Shown here piece by piece: positions 31,318 to 41,000 of a stretch of DNA of 64,000 nucleotides. The stretch covers positions 1,054,001-1,118,000 of the forward strand of contig NZ_ATUG01000001.1 in the NCBI RefSeq assembly GCF_000420085.1, in the 5' to 3' direction. Position numbers and translations under genes: made by a program. How positions within the stretch are numbered: the first letter of the stretch is position 1; the number at the start of each line of letters is the position of its first letter. The DNA comes from Desulfospira joergensenii DSM 10085. GTDB lineage: Bacteria; Desulfobacterota; Desulfobacteria; Desulfobacterales; Desulfobacteraceae. The notes beneath the pieces were generated by a model. The model saw nothing but the letters and a program-made list of their open reading frames with translations. It was not told the DNA's origin and searched no databases.

Positions 31318-31848
31318 TTAAATCTTGCTGACCTGAATAAAATTCAGCTCCACCGGGGTTGCACGTCCGAAAATACTGACCAGAACTTTGATCTTTTCCT
31401 TATCCGGGGATACCTCTTCTACCGTACCGTTAAAATTTGAAAAGGGCCCGTCAATTACCCTGACCTCGTCACCCGGCTCGAAAAAATACTTGGGCTGGGG
31501 TTTGTTTTTCCCTACCTGCATTTTATCTACAATGACCTGGGCTTCTCTGTCACTGATGGGCGCGGGCTTGTTCTTTCCCCCAAGGAATCCCGTTACCTTT
31601 GGGGTGGAACTGACAATATGCCATGTCTCGTTGTCCAGATACATTCTGACCAGGATATAACCTGGATAAAACTTTCTGGATGACTCACGCTTCTTTCCGC
31701 CCACCAGCTCGACGACATTTTCCGTGGGAATCAGGATCTCTCCGAATTTTTCCGGATGTTTTGATCCGCCTATCTTTTCTTCAAGCGCTGTTTTCACCTT
31801 CTGTTCATGGCCAGAATAAACGTGAACCACGTACCATTTTAGAGACAT
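31318..31848 (-). CDS. nusG: Transcription antitermination/elongation factor NusG
   Basis: A 176-residue transcription factor. The NGN domain (about 1-115) binds the beta' clamp and starts [20 protein letters not shown]. The C-terminal KOW domain holds [20 protein letters not shown] and [15 protein letters not shown] and contacts S10 or Rho. Length is typical, with no insertion between the domains. It lies 15 bases after secE, the conserved secE-nusG-rplK order. Confidence 0.98.
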   Translation of the reverse strand: MSLKWYVVHVYSGHEQKVKTALEEKIGGSKHPEKFGEILIPTENVVELVGGKKRESSRKFYPGYILVRMYLDNETWHIVSSTPKVTGFLGGKNKPAPISDREAQVIVDKMQVGKNKPQPKYFFEPGDEVRVIDGPFSNFNGTVEEVSPDKEKIKVLVSIFGRATPVELNFIQVSKI

Positions 31849-31863
31849 GTTACCATCCTTATT

Positions 31864-32220
31864 CTATGTAAGGACAACCTGAACAAGCTTTGAAAGGCTG
31901 TAATCAAAAAGCCCAAGAAAGGCTGCAACAACAAATACAAAAATAATTACAACGATTGTTGTACCGGTGGTCTGTTTGCGTGTGGGCCAGGTTACCTTTT
32001 TCAGCTCAACCTTTACTTCCCTTAAAAACTCCATTCCCCTTTGAAAAAAATTGGGTTCACCCGGTCTTGCCTCCACCGCTGCCTTATCCGTCCTTGGCGC
32101 GGAAGAAACCGAGGAAGCCGCCGGCTTTGGACCTGAAAGACCGGCATCCCCTACTTTTTCAGGATCAGCATTCCTTTTTTTCTTGTCTTTTACAGACTTT
32201 TTTTTCTGTATTCGTGACAT
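31864..32220 (-). CDS. secE: Preprotein translocase subunit SecE
   Basis: A 118-residue single-membrane-span SecE. The first 60 residues are a Lys-rich and then Ala/Pro/Ser-rich extension. The conserved part follows: FLREVKVELKKVTWPTRKQT, then the membrane helix TIVVIIFVFVVAAFLGLFDY. I chose the ATG at 32220 because GGGAG stands a few bases before it. The frame is open to 32253 without a ribosome-binding site. The leader contains a 13-bp hairpin. Confidence 0.95.
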   Translation of the reverse strand: MSRIQKKKSVKDKKKRNADPEKVGDAGLSGPKPAASSVSSAPRTDKAAVEARPGEPNFFQRGMEFLREVKVELKKVTWPTRKQTTGTTIVVIIFVFVVAAFLGLFDYSLSKLVQVVLT

Positions 32221-32235
32221 ATAACTCCCAGATTC

Positions 32236-32271
32236 GTTGTCGGTTTCGATCAAAAAACCGAAACCGACAAC
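32236..32271 (-). other. Thirteen-bp hairpin in the secE leader
   Basis: A perfect inverted repeat, GTTGTCGGTTTCG (32236-32248) with its complement at 32259-32271, has a ten-base loop. It lies between the 3' end of tRNA-Trp and the secE ribosome-binding site. The minus-strand bases after it are not a U-run, so it should not terminate. It may be an RNA-processing site that separates tRNA from mRNA, or a stabiliser of the secE-nusG message. Confidence 0.6.
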
Positions 32272-32279
32272 TAAAAATA

Positions 32280-32356
32280 TGGCAGGTCAGGAGGGAGTCG
32301 AACCCCCAACAGCCGGATTTGGAGTCCGGAGCTCTACCAATTGGAGCTACTGACCT
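32280..32356 (-). tRNA. tRNA-Trp (anticodon CCA)
   Basis: The minus strand folds as a full cloverleaf. The acceptor stem is AGGTCAG with CTGACCT, the D-loop has GG, the anticodon loop is CTCCAAA with anticodon CCA, the T-arm is GGGGGTTCGACTCCC, and the CCA end is encoded (32280-32282). It lies between rpmG and secE, a common position in bacteria. Confidence 0.97.
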
Positions 32357-32368
32357 GCAGGGACTGAA

Positions 32369-32527
32369 CTATTTTATCTTCGTCTCTTTATGAACTACAT
32401 GTTTATTACAGAATTTGCAGTACTTCTTAAACTCGATTTTATCCGGAGTTTTCCGCTTGTTCTTCGTAGTTGTATAATTTCTTCTCTTGCACTCTGTGCA
32501 GGCAAGAGCAATAAGAACTCTATCCAC
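32369..32527 (-). CDS. rpmG: Ribosomal protein bL33, zinc-binding type
   Basis: A 52-residue gene with a GTG start at 32527 and AAGGAG six bases before it. It reads [40 protein letters not shown] and a tail ending KETKIK. The two CxxC pairs mark the zinc-binding form of L33. The family usually begins MRV or similar, so the start is secure within a few residues. It sits between tuf (17-base gap) and tRNA-Trp, as in many deltaproteobacteria and Gram-positives. Confidence 0.96.
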   Translation of the reverse strand: MDRVLIALACTECKRRNYTTTKNKRKTPDKIEFKKYCKFCNKHVVHKETKIK

Positions 32528-32544
32528 TGTAAACTCCTTGGAGC

Positions 32545-33738
32545 CTATTCAACAATTTCACCGATAACACCGGCGCCAACGGTCCGTCCGCCTTCTCTGA
32601 TGGCGAAGCGGAGTTCTTTTTCCATGGCAATGGGGTTGATCAGCTCAACATTGATGGTTGCGTTATCACCGGGCATGATCATCTCAACGCCCTCTTCAAG
32701 GGTAAGCACCCCTGTAATATCCGTAGTCCTGAAAAAGAACTGGGGCCGGTATCCGGAAAAGAACGGGGTATGACGTCCGCCTTCTTCCTTGCTCAGGGCG
32801 TACATTTCCGCCTTGAACTTGGTATGGGGGGTGATGGTGCCGGGCTTGGATACAACCTGCCCTCTTTCCACCTGATCCCTTTTGGTTCCCCTGAGCAGAA
32901 GACCTACGTTGTCTCCGGCCTGACCTTCGTCAAGAAGTTTTCTGAACATCTCCACTCCGGTACATACGGTCTTGGACGTCTCCCGGATCCCGACAATCTC
33001 GATCTCCTCGCCGGTTTTGATGATCCCCCTCTCAATCCTGCCGGTGACTACCGTGCCCCGGCCGGAAATGGAGAATACATCCTCTATGGGCATGAGGAAA
33101 GGCTTGGCCGTGTCCCTTTCAGGTTCCGGAACGTAGCTGTCCAGGATGTCCAGAAGCTCAAAAATCGGCTTGGCCTCATCGCTGTCCACGTCATCACTCT
33201 CAAGGGCCTTGAGGGCGGAACCCCGGATGATTGGTGTCTCGTCGCCGGGGAACTCATAGGTATCCAGAAGTTCCTGGAGCTCCATTTCCACCAGCTCGAT
33301 GAGCTCTTCATCATCCACCATGTCACATTTGTTTAAAAACACGACGATCTTGGGCACACCCACCTGACGGGCAAGGAGAATATGCTCCCGGGTCTGGGGC
33401 ATGGGACCGTCATCTGCACTGACCACCAGAACCGCTCCGTCCATCTGAGCCGCTCCCGTGATCATGTTCTTGATATAGTCGGCATGGCCCGGGCAGTCCA
33501 CATGGGCGTAGTGACGGTTTTCCGTCTCGTACTCCACATGGGCCGTTGCAATGGTAATACCGCGCTCTCTTTCCTCAGGAGCCTTGTCAATCTCGTCAAA
33601 GGGAACAAACTCGGCATTCCCCTTCAGTCCGGCAAGCTTGGTGATTGCTGCGGTAAGCGTCGTCTTCCCATGATCAATATGACCAATCGTACCGATGTTT
33701 ACATGCGGTTTGGTCCGCTCGAATTTCTCCTTAGCCAT
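32545..33738 (-). CDS. tuf: Elongation factor Tu, copy 2
   Basis: A 397-residue EF-Tu with the same protein sequence as copy 1 at 18162-19355. The true start is the ATG at 33738 ([10 protein letters not shown]) with AGGAGG nine bases before it. The frame stays open another 114 bases into the tRNA-Thr gene, which is not coding. Base identity with copy 1 is confined almost exactly to the coding region, a sign of recent gene conversion. Its place after the Thr-Tyr-Gly-Thr tRNA genes mirrors the E. coli tufB locus. Confidence 0.98.
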   Translation of the reverse strand: MAKEKFERTKPHVNIGTIGHIDHGKTTLTAAITKLAGLKGNAEFVPFDEIDKAPEERERGITIATAHVEYETENRHYAHVDCPGHADYIKNMITGAAQMDGAVLVVSADDGPMPQTREHILLARQVGVPKIVVFLNKCDMVDDEELIELVEMELQELLDTYEFPGDETPIIRGSALKALESDDVDSDEAKPIFELLDILDSYVPEPERDTAKPFLMPIEDVFSISGRGTVVTGRIERGIIKTGEEIEIVGIRETSKTVCTGVEMFRKLLDEGQAGDNVGLLLRGTKRDQVERGQVVSKPGTITPHTKFKAEMYALSKEEGGRHTPFFSGYRPQFFFRTTDITGVLTLEEGVEMIMPGDNATINVELINPIAMEKELRFAIREGGRTVGAGVIGEIVE

Positions 33739-33763
33739 TTTCTTAATCCTCCTGCCGTTATTG

Positions 33764-33840
33764 TGGAGCCCATGACCAGAATCGAACTGGTGAACCTCTT
33801 CCTTACCAAGGAAGCGCTCTACCGGCTGAGCTACATGGGC
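33764..33840 (-). tRNA. tRNA-Thr (anticodon GGT)
   Basis: Acceptor stem GCCCATG pairs with CATGGGC. The anticodon loop CTTGGTAA holds GGT, the T-arm contains GTTCGATTC, and CCA is encoded (33764-33766). It lies 25 bases upstream of tuf copy 2 and is last of the four-tRNA group. Confidence 0.97.
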
Positions 33841-33909
33841 TTCGAAAGGCAATCCAAATTAATGATAACTTAACTTCCAAAACTTATCTAGTATAGAAAT
33901 CTTTTCGGC

Positions 33910-33985
33910 TGGAGCGGGAGACGAGGTTCGAACTCGCGACATTCAGCTTGGAAGGCTGAAGCTCTACCAACTGAGCTACTCCCGC
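33910..33985 (-). tRNA. tRNA-Gly (anticodon TCC)
   Basis: Acceptor stem GCGGGAG pairs with CTCCCGC. The anticodon loop CTTCCAA holds TCC, the T-arm contains GTTCGAACC, and CCA is encoded. It stands between tRNA-Tyr and tRNA-Thr(GGT), as in the E. coli thrU-tyrU-glyT-thrT cluster. Confidence 0.97.
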
Positions 33986-34054
33986 ATACACTTTCTTGCC
34001 GACCGATCAAAGCGGCCCTGTAGTACCGACCAGTGTTAAGATCTCCTACACATT

Positions 34055-34139
34055 TGGTGGTGGGGGGAGGATTTGAACCTCCGAAGGCTGAGCCGTCAGA
34101 TTTACAGTCTGATCCCTTTGACCACTCGGGAACCCCACC
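34055..34139 (-). tRNA. tRNA-Tyr (anticodon GTA)
   Basis: A class II tRNA of 85 bases. Acceptor stem GGTGGGG pairs with CCCCACC, the anticodon loop CTGTAAA holds GTA, and a long variable arm (CGGCTCAGCCTTCG) follows. CCA is encoded. Confidence 0.97.
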
Positions 34140-34151
34140 AAAACTATCTCT

Positions 34152-34227
34152 TGGAGCCGATACCCCGAATCGAACGGAGGACATTCTCATTACAAGTGAG
34201 ATGCTCTACCAACTGAGCTATATCGGC
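34152..34227 (-). tRNA. tRNA-Thr (anticodon TGT)
   Basis: Acceptor stem GCCGATA pairs with TATCGGC. The anticodon loop CTTGTAA holds TGT, the T-arm contains GTTCGATTC, and CCA is encoded. It is the first gene of the 30-kb minus-strand cluster, about 38 bases after the predicted transcription start. Confidence 0.97.
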
Positions 34228-34271
34228 CCATCTTTCACCGCAACTTTTTTTCACGGCAAAAAGACCGGAAG

Positions 34272-34300
34272 ATAATATCAGAAGAATCCATGTTTAGCAA
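34272..34300 (-). promoter_or_regulatory. Candidate sigma-70 promoter of the tRNA-tuf-ribosomal cluster
   Basis: On the minus strand TTGCTA (34295-34300) and TATTAT (34272-34277) are 17 bases apart. Transcription would begin near 34265, about 38 bases before tRNA-Thr(TGT). An A/T-rich stretch lies just upstream of the -35 hexamer. No other gene lies between it and the tRNA. Confidence 0.6.
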
Positions 34301-34640
34301 CCATTATTTTTGATCAGATTCGATCGCCACCGGTAATAGGCAGAATAAAACATCAAAAAACCTGGGGTTTCCTCTGATAATCTTAATTTCTTTCGGCTTT
34401 ACCCGATACGGCCTTGGCCTCGGCCACCGCCTCCGAGCCAACCCGAACCCGCAAACCAAACCTTATATATATGATCTTGTTTCTCTTTACAAGCAATAAA
34501 GCAAATCTTGAAAAGGTCTTGGCCCTGAAAGACATGATTTATGATTTTCACCCCTGTAGTCACCAGAATTCAATACGGCGCAAAATCCATAATCAAAGCT
34601 CTCCATAGATCTCTTTTCCCATAAAATTTTCTTAATATCA
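34301..34640. other. Intergenic stretch between divergent transcription units
   Basis: About 340 bases without a convincing gene. A 64-codon frame at 34414-34608 on the plus strand has no ribosome-binding site and an unremarkable composition, so I did not accept it. The stretch lies between the promoter of the ribosomal cluster and that of the transglycosylase. I see no RNA gene or repeat in it. Confidence 0.6.
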
Positions 34641-34669
34641 TTGACAATTTCAATCCAATTTACTAATTA
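34641..34669 (+). promoter_or_regulatory. Candidate promoter of the LysM transglycosylase gene
   Basis: A consensus TTGACA (34641-34646) is followed after 17 bases by TAATTA (34664-34669). The predicted start near 34676 leaves a leader of about 30 bases with GAGGAG placed five bases before the ATG at 34708. Confidence 0.6.
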
Positions 34670-34707
34670 TGCCTAAAAATACGCTTATTTAGCTTTGAGG
34701 AGAAGCA

Positions 34708-36540
34708 ATGATATCAAAGAATCTGGCCATTATTACACTCATACTATTACTAACCTCCAGTTGCCAGCAAACCCATACCCAAAATGCCCGCCCGGTGAAA
34801 TGCACCCCTCCCCCTTTGAGCCAGACCGAGCCCGGGACTACCCAGACCTGCCTGGACAATACAGATTCAGGCCAACCCGGCGGGACATCTTCGTCAATAT
34901 CCGACATGGAAGGCAATGAGAATGCTTCACCGGCCTTAACCGGAAACGGCAATACTCCCCCGACTGAGGACTCAGTCGCTTCCGTTTCAGAGGATCAAAG
35001 CAACCCGGACCAGGAAAAAATTGACCAGGCCCTGGACCTGTGCAACCATGCTCAAAAAATGTGGGAACAGGGGAAACTGGAAGAGGCCATTTCAAATCTG
35101 GACAATGCCTATTATCTGATTCTGGAGTTGGATTCGGAGGTTTCACCCGAGCTTTACCAGCAAAAAGAAGATATCCGATTTTTAATTTCCAAACGGATTC
35201 TGGAAATATATGCATCCCGTCAGATTGTGGCCACGGGACCCCATGACGAGATCCCGGTGACCATGAACTCCCATGTTCAACGGGAAATCAAGAGACTGAC
35301 AGGGCCTGAAAGAAAATATTTTATCAGGGCCCTTGAGCGTTCTTCAAGGTATCGTCCCCTGATCGTCCAGGAATTAAAAAAATCAGGTCTCCCGGAAGAG
35401 ATCTCATGGCTTCCTCTTATCGAAAGCGGATTCAAACTCAGGGCTCTCTCCTCTGCCCGGGCCCTGGGGCTGTGGCAGTTCATTCCCTCCACCGGATATA
35501 AATTCGGATTGACCCGCAATTATTACATCGATGAACGGATGGATCCGGAGAAAGCCACCCGGGCCGCCATCACCTATCTAAAAGAACTGCACAATCTTTT
35601 CGGGGACTGGACAACTGCCCTGGCCGCATACAACTGTGGAGAAGGAAGAGTGCTGAGAATTATCCGCGGCCAGAAAATCAACTATCTTGACAATTTCTGG
35701 GATCTTTATCAGAACCTGCCCAGGGAAACGGCCCGGTATGTCCCCCGGTTTCTGGCAACGGTCCACATCGTCAACAACCTTGAAAAATATAACATCTCCA
35801 TTGACAATCCATTGTCTCCCATCCCGTACAAAAGCGTTGAAATCAATAAGCAGCTCCGGTTGAAAGATGTTGCCAGGGGTTCAGGCGTCAAGCTTTCGAC
35901 ATTAAAAGAGCTGAACCCCGAACTCAGATACTCTCTGCTGCCGCCGGAAACCTATGCCCTGAGAATTCCAGAGGATAAGGCGGCCCAGTTCATGGCAAAA
36001 CTGGATACCATCAAATCCACCTATTCACCGCCTCCGGTTTTTGTCTACCATCGGGTCAGAAGAGGAGACACCCTTTCCGGCCTTGCCCGACGCTATAAGA
36101 CATCGGTAAGGGCCATTTCCCTTGCAAACAATATCGGAAGAACCCACACCATTGTTGCCGGCAAGGTATTAAAAATTCCCAACAGAAGACGGGCCGGGGC
36201 AGTACCTGCTGCTCTCACAACTGCTAAGCCCGCAACCTACACGGTGAAACGGGGGGACAATCTGTGGATCATTGCCAGAAAATTCTCCACAAATACCAAA
36301 CAGCTCATGGCGGCCAACAATTTAACAAACACCAACCTGAGGATCGGTCAGACCCTTTTGATTCATTCCAAGAGTCAAAGCATTGCACGGCAAGGCTCGG
36401 GAACATACCGGGTGAAATCAGGCGACAGCCCGTTTTTAATCGCCAAGAGGCACCATATGAGCCTGAACCGATTGCTGGCCCTGAACCGTCTTGACAAATG
36501 GAGCAAAATCTACCCGGGCCAGAAATTGATTATTGAGTAA
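34708..36540 (+). CDS. Membrane-bound lytic murein transglycosylase with LysM repeats (MltD-like)
   Basis: A 610-residue cell-wall enzyme, probably a lipoprotein. The N-terminus is a short hydrophobic signal ending LLTSSC, an acceptable though not ideal lipobox. A low-complexity Pro/Thr/Ser region and an acidic helical part follow. The transglycosylase domain (about 195-330) has the catalytic Glu239 in LPLIESGF, then ALGLWQFIPSTG and AAYNCGEGRV. After it come one degenerate and three clear LysM repeats (YHRVRRGDTLSGLARRY, YTVKRGDNLWIIARKF, YRVKSGDSPFLIAKRH) that should bind peptidoglycan. It would cut glycan strands in the periplasm. It has its own promoter and is followed by a tRNA gene. Confidence 0.93.
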   Translation: MISKNLAIITLILLLTSSCQQTHTQNARPVKCTPPPLSQTEPGTTQTCLDNTDSGQPGGTSSSISDMEGNENASPALTGNGNTPPTEDSVASVSEDQSNPDQEKIDQALDLCNHAQKMWEQGKLEEAISNLDNAYYLILELDSEVSPELYQQKEDIRFLISKRILEIYASRQIVATGPHDEIPVTMNSHVQREIKRLTGPERKYFIRALERSSRYRPLIVQELKKSGLPEEISWLPLIESGFKLRALSSARALGLWQFIPSTGYKFGLTRNYYIDERMDPEKATRAAITYLKELHNLFGDWTTALAAYNCGEGRVLRIIRGQKINYLDNFWDLYQNLPRETARYVPRFLATVHIVNNLEKYNISIDNPLSPIPYKSVEINKQLRLKDVARGSGVKLSTLKELNPELRYSLLPPETYALRIPEDKAAQFMAKLDTIKSTYSPPPVFVYHRVRRGDTLSGLARRYKTSVRAISLANNIGRTHTIVAGKVLKIPNRRRAGAVPAALTTAKPATYTVKRGDNLWIIARKFSTNTKQLMAANNLTNTNLRIGQTLLIHSKSQSIARQGSGTYRVKSGDSPFLIAKRHHMSLNRLLALNRLDKWSKIYPGQKLIIE

Positions 36541-36693
36541 AAGACCGACTCAACCTTGAATATCAAAACTTTATGCTTGTCTTCTCCGGGGGATTGGTGT
36601 ATAAAAACTGGCCGTATTTGTTCAAGGATCTTGATTTCAGGGATGCTGGACAGCCTTTGTCAAAGGCCGGAAACCCTTTATTGACAAAATTCT

Positions 36694-36768
36694 GCCCCCG
36701 TAGCTCAGTGGATAGAGCATAGGATTCCTAATCCTTGTGCGCAGGTTCGATTCCTGCCGGGGGTACCA
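36694..36768 (+). tRNA. tRNA-Arg (anticodon CCT)
   Basis: Acceptor stem GCCCCCG pairs with CGGGGGT (the first pair is G-U). The anticodon loop ATTCCTAAT holds CCT, the T-arm contains GGTTCGATTCC, and CCA is encoded at 36766-36768. The start codon of the next gene begins only four bases after the CCA end. Confidence 0.96.
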
Positions 36769-36772
36769 GATT

Positions 36773-37987
36773 ATGATCAAAAAACCCGAACTCCTGGCAC
36801 CTGCCGGTAATTTTGAAAAGCTGGAAATCGCCATCCACTATGGCGCCGATGCCGTCTACCTGGCAGGCAAGGATTTCAGTCTAAGAAATTTTTCGGGCAA
36901 CTTCAGCGACGCAGAACTGGTCCAAGCCATAGAACTGGCCCACAAGAGTAATGTAAAGGTATATCTGGCCTGCAATATCTACTCGAGAAATCCAGAACAG
37001 GATCAGATAAAAGATTTTCTTAAAAAAGTCGGAAAGATAAGACCGGACGGGGTGATTATCTCGGATCCGGGCATAGTGATGCTGGCCCGGGAACTCATTC
37101 CCCAGATCGACATACACCTGAGCACCCAGGCCAATACCACCAATTTTAATTCTGTCAGATTCTGGAAGAGTATCGGGGTCAAGCGGGTCAACCTGGCCAG
37201 GGAGCTCTCCCTGGAAGAGATCCGGGAAATCATTGACCAGACCGGCATTGAAACAGAAACCTTTATCCACGGCGCCATGTGCATTTCCTACTCGGGCCGC
37301 TGCCTTCTCAGCAGTTTTCTGAGTCATCGGGACAGCAACCGGGGACTGTGCAGCCATCCATGCCGCTGGAAATACTCTGTGGTGGAAGAGCTAAGGCCCC
37401 ATGAATTTCACCCCCTTGCCCAGGACGAGAGGGGGTCGTATATTTTCAACTCAAAAGACCTCTGCATGATAGAGCATATCCCCGAACTGGTACGGGCCAA
37501 TATCTCTTCTTTGAAAATCGAAGGCAGGATGAAGGGCATCAACTACCTGGCTTCAGTGGTCAAAGCCTATCGAAGCGCCCTGGATGCCTACGCCAAAGAT
37601 CCCCAGGCCTATGTTCTTAAAGAGGAATGGATCAAAGAACTGACCCAGACCTTTCACCGGCCCTTCTGCACCGGATTCTATTTTGGGGACCCCGGGGAAG
37701 TCTTACCCAACTATGACAACACCCACCAGGGGAAAATTCATAGTTTCATCGGAAAAATTCTGGAAACCCATGAAAACAGACGCTGCCTGGTAGAAATCAG
37801 AAACAAAATCGGAGTAAAAGACCGGGTGATGATTCTTTCGGCCAAAGGACCGGCCCGTGAGTCTGACATCCTGTCTTTGACGGATTCCGACATGAATCCA
37901 ATAGATTATGGCCAGCCAAACACAAAAGCCCTAATGGAACTGGAACACCAATTTAATGCCAATGATATTATACGAAAAATTGGATAA
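36773..37987 (+). CDS. Peptidase U32 family protein (TrhP/YegQ-like)
   Basis: A 404-residue member of the U32 family. It starts MIKKPELLAPAGNFEKLEIA, the classic N-terminus, so the ATG at 36773 is secure. The family signature is at about residue 160-180 (ETFIHGAMCISYSGRC). Further cysteines in GLCSHPCRW complete the set of four that bind an iron-sulphur cluster in related U32 proteins. Relatives such as TrhP modify tRNA uridine at the wobble position, while others act on ubiquinone synthesis or rRNA; the exact branch is not certain. The start is four bases after the tRNA-Arg 3' end, leaving no room for a ribosome-binding site outside the tRNA. Confidence 0.9.
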   Translation: MIKKPELLAPAGNFEKLEIAIHYGADAVYLAGKDFSLRNFSGNFSDAELVQAIELAHKSNVKVYLACNIYSRNPEQDQIKDFLKKVGKIRPDGVIISDPGIVMLARELIPQIDIHLSTQANTTNFNSVRFWKSIGVKRVNLARELSLEEIREIIDQTGIETETFIHGAMCISYSGRCLLSSFLSHRDSNRGLCSHPCRWKYSVVEELRPHEFHPLAQDERGSYIFNSKDLCMIEHIPELVRANISSLKIEGRMKGINYLASVVKAYRSALDAYAKDPQAYVLKEEWIKELTQTFHRPFCTGFYFGDPGEVLPNYDNTHQGKIHSFIGKILETHENRRCLVEIRNKIGVKDRVMILSAKGPARESDILSLTDSDMNPIDYGQPNTKALMELEHQFNANDIIRKIG

Positions 37988-37998
37988 CCATTCTTAGT

Positions 37999-38027
37999 TT
38001 GACTTTCCATTTCCTTTTTTGTAAATT
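37999..38027 (+). promoter_or_regulatory. Possible promoter of the chemosensory operon
   Basis: TTGACT (37999-38004) and TAAATT (38022-38027) are 17 bases apart in the AT-rich gap before cheA. The -10 hexamer is weak. An alternative TATTAT lies about ten bases further on. Confidence 0.3.
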
Positions 38028-38081
38028 GTTCTATTATTAGGTATTTTTTCCTTTTCAAAGACAAACGCCTTCAGGAGATTT

Positions 38082-41000
38082 ATGATGTTTGAAGATGATG
38101 AAACCCTACAGATGTATATTGAAGAATCCCTTGACCATCTTGGTGATATCGAAAGTGACCTATTGGCAATTGAAGAAGCTGGAGAAAACATTGATCTTGA
38201 TCTGGTCAACAATGTATTCAGGGCTGCCCACTCCGTCAAAGGCGGGGCCGGTTTCATGGGGCTGACAACCATCAAAGATCTTGCCCACAACCTGGAAAAT
38301 GTTCTGGGCCTGGTCAGAAACAGTGAACTGGTTCCGGATTCCAACAAAATCAGCGTCCTGCTAAAGGGTTTTGACAAGCTTGAAAACCTGCTGAACAACA
38401 TTGAAGCCAGCAATGATGTGGACATCAGCGAACATGTTGAGGCATTGGAAAACATTACCAAGTCCTCCCTGCCCGAGGAAAAACAGGGCATGGTAAAGGA
38501 GATGGTGGATATCACCCTCAAGGACGGCAGGATTTTTGAAGAGATTTCCCATTATGAACTGGAACAACACCTCACCGATGGCAAGAACATCTTTCTGGTG
38601 GAATACGACCTGCTCCAGGACATTCACCGTAAGGGCAAAAAGCCCATGGATGTTCTGGCCAACCTCCAGAAGACCGGTATCATCGTCGACTCCAGAATTG
38701 ATTTCAATTCCGTGGGAACCCTTGACGACGACACCGGCCCCACAAGGATCCCCTTCCAGGTTCTGTTTGCCTCCATTATTGAACATGATATGGCGGAAAC
38801 CCTGTTTGATCTGAACGATCAATATATCCATCAAATAACCGAAGATATGGTCCGGCCTTCAACCGAAGGAGAGACCCGTGATCATCCCCGGACCATGCCG
38901 GTCCAGGAGGCTGTGTCCTCCCCGGTCCAATCCCCGGCTGCGCCTGCAGCCCCGGTCCAGGCGCCTGTGGAAGAAAAGGCCTCTGCCCCGGCTGCAAAGG
39001 CCTTTGAGACGGAAAGCGATGCCAAGACCGGGGAAAAAGACCTCCAGATCGGTTCAAAACTCCAGACCTCTCTTAGGGTCAGCGTAGGGCTTCTGGACAC
39101 CCTCATGAACCTGGCAGGGGAACTTGTCTTAAGCAGAAATCAACTCCTGCAGGGAATAAACTCTTCCAATTCCAAGGCCACGGAACTATCCAGCCAGCGA
39201 ATTGACATGATTACTTCCGAACTCCAGGAAGCCATTATGCGAACCCGGATGCAGCCTATCGCTAATATTTTCAATAAATTCACGCGGGTGGTCAGGGATC
39301 TTTCCCAGCAACTGGACAAGTCCATTGATCTGATCATTGAGGGCAAAGAGGTTGAACTGGATAAGACCATTCTGGAATCCATTAACGATCCCCTGACCCA
39401 CCTGGTCCGGAACTCCATTGACCACGGCATTGAAACGCCCATGGAAAGGGAGCAGTTGGGAAAAAACGGCACAGGCAAGATATTTCTGAAAGCCTTTCAT
39501 GATGCCGGCCAGGTTAACATCGTCATCTCAGACGACGGCCGGGGACTCGTGCCTGAAAAAATTGCAAAATCGGCTGTCAGCAAAGGACTGAAGACCGAGC
39601 AGCAGATAGCCGACATGTCGGACAAGGCCAAGATGGAACTGATCTTCCTGCCCGGATTTTCAACTGCAGAACAGGTCACCGACGTATCCGGCCGCGGGGT
39701 CGGCATGGATGTGGTGGTGACCAATATCGAAAGCCTGGGCGGTATCATTGAGATAGACTCAACTCCCGGAAAGGGAACGGATATTCAGATCAAACTGCCC
39801 TTGACCCTGGCCATCATTCCCAGCCAGATTACCTCGGTGGAAAACGAGAGATATGCCCTTCCCCAGGTTAACCTTAAAGAGTTGCTCAGGGTGCCGGCTG
39901 CCCATGTAAAGGAAAAAATTGAAAAGGTGGGGGATGCCAGTGTTGTCCGGTTAAGGGGAGAGCTTCTTCCCCTGCTGAACCTGGCCAAGGTGCTGGGCAT
40001 TGAGAAGACCTATACGGATCCTGAGGACAATGAAACCCGAAAAGACCGGAGAGAGAACCTGGCCGACAGGCGGTCCAGGCAGCTTTCAACCGGAGAAGAT
40101 GCCCCGGAAAACGAGACTCCGGAAAATGAAGAGCAGGCTGTTGAAAGGGACAAGGAAGACCGGCGTTACCACGCAGCCAGTGCCATCAACATCGCCGTGG
40201 TTTCCGCCGGTCCGTATAAGTACGGTCTGGTGGTTGACCAGCTCCACGATTCCGAGGAGATTGTCGTCAAACCGGTGGGCAGGCACCTGAAAAAATGCAC
40301 GGCCTATGCCGGTGCCACCATCATGGGAGACGGCAAGGTAGCCCTGATCCTTGATATTTCCAACCTGGCCCAAATGGCGGAGCTGTCCACTGCGGCCGAG
40401 GTAAATCAAATGGCCAGGGCTGCTGAAGAGGCTGAAAAGGCAAACAAGGACAAGGCCGCTCTCCTGACCTTTCAAAACGGAGAGTCAGAGCACTTTGCCG
40501 CTCCCCTGAGCCTGGTGGAGAGAATAGAAAGGATACAGACCTCGGATATCGAAGAAATCGGGGACAAAAAAGTTGTTCAATACCGGGGCGGTGCCCTTCC
40601 CCTGTACGAGCTTTCCCAGGTCGCGGAGTTCAGCGACCTGCCTAAAAAGGAGCAGCAGGAAGTCATCGTCTTTAAAGTGAAGGATAAAGAAATCGGCCTC
40701 ATGGTCACCCCGCCGGTGGATGCTCTTGAAGTGGTCCTTGATCTGGATGAGAACACTCTGAAGCAACCGGCCGTGAGCGGATCCATGATCATAAACAACC
40801 ATACTACCCTCCTGGTGGACATCTTTGAAATGGTCAAAAAGCTGAATCCGGAATGGTTTAAAATCGAAGCCGATGCGGCAGCGGCCATGGCCGAAGACGG
40901 TGAAAAAATCATTCTGTTTGCAGAGGACTCCGCCTTTTTCAGAAACCAGGTCAGGACCTTCATGGAAGAAGACGGGTTTAAGGTGATCGAGGCGGAAGAC

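Noticed and set aside
33739-33852. N-terminal extension of EF-Tu copy 2
   Set aside because: The extension reads through the tRNA-Thr gene; the ATG at 33738 has a strong ribosome-binding site and the family start.
34414-34608. A 64-codon plus-strand frame before the transglycosylase
   Set aside because: No ribosome-binding site and no family resemblance, in an intergenic region.
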